In this document: positions 60,368-64,000 of the stretch, piece by piece
Numbering within the stretch: position 1 is the first letter of the stretch
Layout of the letters: each line of letters opens with the position of its first letter
Made by a program: the position numbers and the translations under genes
Notes under the pieces: model-generated
Databases searched by the model: none
What the model was told of the DNA's origin: nothing
Seen by the model: the letters and a program-made list of their open reading frames with translations, nothing else
Source: Effusibacillus dendaii
GTDB taxonomy: Bacteria > Bacillota > Bacilli > Tumebacillales > Effusibacillaceae
DNA length: 64,000 nucleotides
Direction: 5' to 3'
NCBI RefSeq assembly: GCF_015097055.1
Contig: NZ_AP023366.1
Span: 968,501-1,032,500, forward strand

Positions 60368-61588
60368 TCAGGAGACAGCTGTATTAATCGTAACCGATAT
60401 GCCTAATGACTCGAGTTTCTTTATAGAGTGCTTAATGATCACGTCGCGTTTTTGTTCCTCATAATAGGTCGGACCAAGTTCGATGTAGGGTTGTTTCCGC
60501 TTAAGGATATAGTAGGCCATAGACAATATACTGTGAGCTACAGCAACCGTCGCTCGATTAGCTCCCCGGCGTGTCGCAATTCGGTGATATTGGCTGGATA
60601 AGTATGTTCCTTTCGTTCTAGCCGCAGCCTTTGCGGCTTCGACGAGCGTACTTCGAAGCTTCTTATTCCCTTTGCGCGTTTTTCCTGAAATTCGTTTGCC
60701 GGCGCTTTCGTTCTGACCCGGACACAGCCCTGCCCAAGAGCATAAGTGAGCAGCAGAGGGATACTGATCCATGTTCGTACCAATTTCAGCCAATATTGTC
60801 TCTGCTGTCCGTATCGCCACGCCGGGGATCGTGTCCAGCAGTGCCAGGTCTTCCTCAAAAGGGAGCATGCGCTCCTTGATTTCTTCATCTAACCTGCCAA
60901 TCTCTTCGTCCAAATAATCGATGTGCCGGAGCTGGGCACCCAGCATGAGTTTCTGATGCGGTCCCATTAAGCCGTTCAAAGCTCGTTTCAAATCCTCTTT
61001 CTTACTTTTCAACTTCCGCTTTGCCAGTTCAGACAAAGTATCCGGATCCGTTTCACCGGCAATCATCGCTTCGATCATGGCGCGTCCGGACTTCCCAAGC
61101 ACGTTGCTGGCAACCGAGGCAAGCTTGATGTTGGCACCTTCCAATACTTTTTGAATGCGGCTGACCTCTCGAGCACGTTCTTCAATGAGGCTACGGCGAT
61201 ACCGGATCAATTCTCTGAGTTCGCGTTGCTCTCGGTTTGGGATATAGCTGCCTTTTAGGAGGCCGTGCCGGAGTAATCCGGCAATCCATTCCGCATCTTT
61301 GACGTCGGTCTTGCGACCAGGAACATTCTTGATGTGTTGAGCGTTCACAACAAGCGCCTCAATATCCTCAAGCTCCAACAAATTGTAGATCGGTTTCCAG
61401 AACGGTCCTGTGCTTTCCATAGCGACGTGAGTGCACCCTTTGACCTTGATCCAATCAACGAGCAAGATTAAATCATCGGTCATGGTACCAAACGTTTGGA
61501 TTTCTTTCCCTTCGGGTGTGATGGTGCAGGCCACAATGTTCTTTTTATGAACGTCAAGTCCGCACACATGGCTATAAACGACGTCCAT
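60368..61588 (-). CDS. IS110-family transposase
   Basis: DEDD recombinase of 406 residues. The N-terminal RuvC-like domain shows [12 protein letters not shown] (first Asp), AMESTGPFW (Glu) and [13 protein letters not shown] (Asp-Asp). The C-terminal transposase-20 domain holds [20 protein letters not shown] and the Ser-bearing [17 protein letters not shown]. The ATG at 61588 has AAGGAG before it. The frame is intact, so the element may still be active. Confidence 0.92.
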   Translation of the reverse strand: MDVVYSHVCGLDVHKKNIVACTITPEGKEIQTFGTMTDDLILLVDWIKVKGCTHVAMESTGPFWKPIYNLLELEDIEALVVNAQHIKNVPGRKTDVKDAEWIAGLLRHGLLKGSYIPNREQRELRELIRYRRSLIEERAREVSRIQKVLEGANIKLASVASNVLGKSGRAMIEAMIAGETDPDTLSELAKRKLKSKKEDLKRALNGLMGPHQKLMLGAQLRHIDYLDEEIGRLDEEIKERMLPFEEDLALLDTIPGVAIRTAETILAEIGTNMDQYPSAAHLCSWAGLCPGQNESAGKRISGKTRKGNKKLRSTLVEAAKAAARTKGTYLSSQYHRIATRRGANRATVAVAHSILSMAYYILKRKQPYIELGPTYYEEQKRDVIIKHSIKKLESLGISVTINTAVS

Positions 61589-61845
61589 TCGTAGAATTCT
61601 CCTTACGGCGTGCAAGATTGAAGGGCTGGTGCAACAACCACCAAATGGTTATTCTATCCTGCGTGCTTCCAAAATGGAGCAACAATCTGTGGTGCACCTG
61701 GTCGTTGGGGTCTGTCTAAAACTCGGGCTCGAAGCACCATTGACTGCCGACCTCCCTTCGCCAGCCGTAAGTAAATGATATCGCATGTGTACCATTTTCA
61801 TCATCTGATGGTGCCGCGTTAGCGGCATGGAGGTCTAAAACTTTA
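61589..61845 (-). ncRNA. Candidate IS110 bridge-RNA region
   Basis: This noncoding stretch, 5 prime to the transposase, contains GTCTAAAAC twice (61714-61722, 61832-61840), a long-range inverted pair GCACCAT/ATGGTGC (61734-61740, 61807-61813) and a 6-bp hairpin TGCCGC-GTTA-GCGGCA (61811-61826). IS110 elements are known to encode a bridge RNA here. The exact ends and loops of this RNA are not resolved. Confidence 0.45.
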
Positions 61846-61878
61846 TTCATGTTTTAAGCTGTTTTTGTTTCTTTGCTT

Positions 61879-62532
61879 CTACATATCGGGTTGCCCTTTT
61901 CTCCATTTTTGCCAAGCGATTGCACAGATCAGCAGGCCGATGCCGATCAGTATCGGGTAGGAACTGCCGCCGGTCCATTTTAGCAAAGCGGTGTCTTTTG
62001 CCAAAATCTGACCGGCCGTTAAGGCCAACAGACCGGCGCCAAGCCAAATAAATTGCGGGAATTGTTCCAATATGGTGCTGATACCCGCGCTTGCCACAAG
62101 CATTAACACCATACTAATCGCCAGCCCTGTCAAAAGCAGCGTAAAATTCCCATCGGTCATACCGGCTAACGCAGCCACGTTGTCAAGGCTCATTGTGACA
62201 TCCGCCAAAAGAACCATGCTTACGCCCGACCAAAACGTAGTGCCAGACGCCGTTTGTTTATCTGATTCTTCGCCTCCGGTCAACGTGGCGGCAATCAGAA
62301 TCAATAACAGTGCGCCAACAGTTTTGACAAGCGGAACGGACATCAATTCAGCCGCGACCGCAGTTAGCAATATGCGAAGCACCATAGCCCCTATGATACC
62401 GACCGTCATCGCAAGCCGCCTTTGATAGGGCGGCAGATTGGCGGTAGCCATGGCGATCAACAGCGCATTGTCCCCCGACAATACAAAATTAACGACGACC
62501 AGTTCACCGACCTCCAACCAAAATTTGTCCAT
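61879..62532 (-). CDS. TerC-family membrane protein
   Basis: The 217-residue protein has seven hydrophobic segments and the TerC motifs VLSGDNALLIAMA and ADVTMSLDNVAALAG, whose aspartates and asparagines may bind a metal ion. Members have been linked to metal ion efflux and to metallation of exported proteins. The ATG at 62532 has GGGGGCGA 5 bases before it. Confidence 0.92.
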   Translation of the reverse strand: MDKFWLEVGELVVVNFVLSGDNALLIAMATANLPPYQRRLAMTVGIIGAMVLRILLTAVAAELMSVPLVKTVGALLLILIAATLTGGEESDKQTASGTTFWSGVSMVLLADVTMSLDNVAALAGMTDGNFTLLLTGLAISMVLMLVASAGISTILEQFPQFIWLGAGLLALTAGQILAKDTALLKWTGGSSYPILIGIGLLICAIAWQKWRKGQPDM

Positions 62533-62587
62533 CACGCTCGCCCCCGGTCAAATGGTTTCCTCTAATAGACGCCGCTTCTTCTTGAAA

Positions 62588-62711
62588 ATGTTCCGCGCAG
62601 AAGCCTTTTTTAACCTATGCGGGAGAAGGGGACGAGTATGCCGAGCAATCCTATAAACAAAACTTGCGTTTTTCCAAGCCCAAAGGCGCAGGCGGAAACC
62701 AAATTGTCTAA
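62588..62711 (+). pseudogene. Possible small ORF with a slip at six T
   Basis: A frame reading MFRAEAF is joined, across the T run at 62606-62611, to LTYAGEGDEYAEQSYKQNLRFSKPKGAGGNQIV, which ends at TAA 62709-62711. The second part looks like real protein, rich in charged residues, but I do not recognise it. The two parts are in different frames. It could be a frameshifted gene, a sequencing slip in the T run, or chance. Confidence 0.3.
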
Positions 62712-62753
62712 CGCATGGATGCGCTTATGCCGATAGGATAAATATATAATTTC

Positions 62754-63533
62754 CTATCGACTGAAAAATGACAGATAGTGCCGCCAAAAAATATCCCCTG
62801 CCAGATACGAAAGGATCCCGCCCAATGCCAAACAGGGACCAAACGGAAAGTAGGATCGTTTCGTCAGCTTTCCCCTTGCCATCCGTAAACCGCCGAGCAC
62901 GACTCCCGTAAATGAACTGATGAAAAGCGACAAAAACGTTTCCTGCAGACCCACCGCCATACCGATTCCTGCCATCAGTTTTACGTCGCCAAGCCCCATC
63001 CCCTGCATCCCAAACAGATAAGGACTGATTCTGTGTAAAGCGAACAGCACGCCTGCTCCCGTAAGGCCTCCCGCTGCATAATAAGAAAAAGATTCTGTGT
63101 CTGTCAGCGATCGGAACAGGACCGCTAGCAAAATCAGCGTATAGGACAACTCATTTGGCAGTATCATTGACTTTTGGTCAATCAGCGCCAGCGGGATTAA
63201 CAGACTGGCAAAAGCAAGACCAAAACCTGTTTCCCAAGAGATGCCGTACCGCCACGCGACGGCAGCCCAAACAGTAGCGGTCAGCAGTTCAACCGCCGGG
63301 TATTTCCAATTGATCGACGCCCTGCAGGTTCGGCATCTGCCGCGCAAAAGCAGCCAGCTGAAAACGGGAATCAAATCGAACGGGCGAAGAGTCGTTTGGC
63401 AATGAGGACAATGAGAGCGAGGAGTTACAAGTGATTGACGTTTGGGAAGCCGACAGGCCACCACGTTTAGAAAAGAACCGACCAGCAGGCCGGCAAGCGT
63501 GAAACAGAATAAATCAAGCGGGGAAAGAATCAT
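62754..63533 (-). CDS. comC: Prepilin peptidase (type IV leader peptidase)
   Basis: Membrane aspartic protease and methylase processing type IV-like prepilins, probably the competence pseudopilins. The 259-residue protein has the two CxxC pairs (CPHC, CRTC) of the cytoplasmic domain and the catalytic aspartates in LALIDQKSMILPN and GMGLGDVKLMA, with eight membrane helices. The ATG follows AAAGGACG. Confidence 0.92.
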   Translation of the reverse strand: MILSPLDLFCFTLAGLLVGSFLNVVACRLPKRQSLVTPRSHCPHCQTTLRPFDLIPVFSWLLLRGRCRTCRASINWKYPAVELLTATVWAAVAWRYGISWETGFGLAFASLLIPLALIDQKSMILPNELSYTLILLAVLFRSLTDTESFSYYAAGGLTGAGVLFALHRISPYLFGMQGMGLGDVKLMAGIGMAVGLQETFLSLFISSFTGVVLGGLRMARGKLTKRSYFPFGPCLALGGILSYLAGDIFWRHYLSFFSR

Positions 63534-63603
63534 GTTTTTCGTCCTTTACAATCTACCATTCTTCCGGGTTGTTTCCAGTATAGCCGATTCTTTGTCCGAC
63601 TGA

Positions 63604-63640
63604 AATAAAGAAAAATAAAAGAAACTTGGCTTTCGCCAAG
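63604..63640 (-). terminator. Intrinsic terminator after the SUMT gene
   Basis: Six-bp minus-strand stem CTTGGC-GAAA-GCCAAG (63635-63640 and 63625-63630) followed by a T-rich tail TTTCTTTTATTTTTC. Confidence 0.8.
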
Positions 63641-63645
63641 CCTGT

Positions 63646-64000
63646 CTATACTTCCATTACCAATTGCTTTTCAAACCAGGCGATCCGCTCCCGCAACCGC
63701 ACCACATCGCCGATTACAATCACCGCCGGATTCTGAAAATGTGAGCGGGCGGCTTCCTCCGCAATATTTGCCAATGTGCCCACCAGCGTGGTTTGTTTTT
63801 GGCAGGTGCCCCAATGGATGAGAGCGACGGGCGTAGCGGATGACCGGCCATTTGCGATAAGATTCTCGGCAATCAAAGATAGATTGCCAATTCCCATCAA
63901 GATCACCAGCGTCTCCTGATCGTTCGCGTATCGCGCCCAATCGATCGCTGAGTTTTCCTTCTCAGGATTTTCGCAACCCGTTAAGACGCAGAATGAGGAA
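63646..64000 (-). CDS. cobA: Uroporphyrinogen-III C-methyltransferase, C-terminal part
   Basis: The frame is open to the window edge and lacks its start. It reads CVLTGCENPEKENSAIDWARYAND, TLVILMGIGNLSLIAENLIANG, TPVALIHWGTCQKQTT and AVIVIGDVVRLRERIAWFE, the conserved C-terminal half of SUMT enzymes, which make precorrin-2 for siroheme or cobalamin. About 118 residues are inside the window. It may be a single-domain enzyme or part of a larger fusion; the upstream part is not visible. Confidence 0.92.
   Translation of the reverse strand, partial: SSFCVLTGCENPEKENSAIDWARYANDQETLVILMGIGNLSLIAENLIANGRSSATPVALIHWGTCQKQTTLVGTLANIAEEAARSHFQNPAVIVIGDVVRLRERIAWFEKQLVMEV

Larger units (their letters stand above)
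60300..61845 (-). mobile_element. IS110-family insertion element, ends approximate
   Basis: It contains one DEDD transposase gene flanked by about 65 and 260 noncoding bases. IS110 elements lack terminal inverted repeats and make few or no target duplications, so the borders cannot be set exactly. It sits beside three decayed genes and before terC. The noncoding segment upstream of the transposase is where the IS110 group carries its bridge RNA. Confidence 0.65.

Noticed and set aside
61879-62047. Minus-strand 66-codon frame at the terC end
   Set aside because: It overlaps terC in another frame and lacks a start signal.

Overview
The window looks like the chromosome of a spore-forming, Gram-positive bacterium of the order Bacillales. 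It carries the sporulation genes spoIIGA-sigE-sigG, spoVD, spoVE and ylmC. MurE has the DNPR motif of meso-diaminopimelate-adding enzymes. The order mraZ-rsmH-ftsL-pbpB-spoVD-mur-divIB-ftsA-ftsZ-spoIIGA-sigE-sigG-ylm-divIVA-ileS-lspA-rluD-pyrR-pyrP-pyr follows the known Bacillus subtilis order closely. GC is near or slightly above 50 percent and starts are often TTG or GTG, which would suit an Alicyclobacillaceae-type organism (Effusibacillus/Tumebacillus-like). That placement is an impression and was not tested by a search.

Layout. (1) 1-1.4 kb: apbE and a broken ferric-reductase-like membrane gene. (2) 1.4-5.5 kb: an aquaporin and a glutathione-independent formaldehyde dehydrogenase-type enzyme behind a -24/-12 (sigma-54) promoter, with a divergent sigma-54 activator. 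(3) 5.5-17.5 kb: the complete UMP biosynthesis operon, pyrR-pyrP-pyrB-pyrC-carA-carB-pyrK-pyrD-pyrF-pyrE on the minus strand, with two PyrR attenuators. (4) 17.5-24 kb: rluD and lspA, a phosphoglucomutase on the plus strand, an sdpRI-type pair, a ylyA-type zinc protein and small membrane genes including a TauE/SafE fragment. (5) 24-31.5 kb: ileS with an isoleucine T-box, divIVA, ylmH, ylmG, sepF, ylmE, pgeF and ylmC. (6) 31.6-56 kb: the sporulation sigma genes and the division/cell-wall (dcw) cluster, all on the minus strand, ending upstream at mraZ. (7) 56-62 kb: a zone with much gene decay: an ECF sigma pseudogene with an overlapping anti-sigma ORF, panE, an SPFH remnant with an intact ribbon-helix-helix regulator, a tryptophan T-box in front of a broken trpS, a broken YbaK-type gene and an IS110-family element. 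(8) 62-64 kb: terC, a prepilin peptidase and the end of a uroporphyrinogen-III methyltransferase.

The core regions work as units. The pyr operon makes UMP and is switched by PyrR. The dcw and ylm genes build the septum and the peptidoglycan precursors. The spoIIG-sigG block supplies the mother-cell (sigma-E) and forespore (sigma-G) sigma factors. The most unusual parts are the sigma-54 formaldehyde/aquaporin module, the T-box that now leads into a broken trpS, the decayed ECF sigma locus, the SPFH remnant with its palindromic operator, and the structured noncoding segment upstream of the IS110 transposase, a candidate bridge RNA. I saw no rRNA, tRNA, CRISPR array or prophage.
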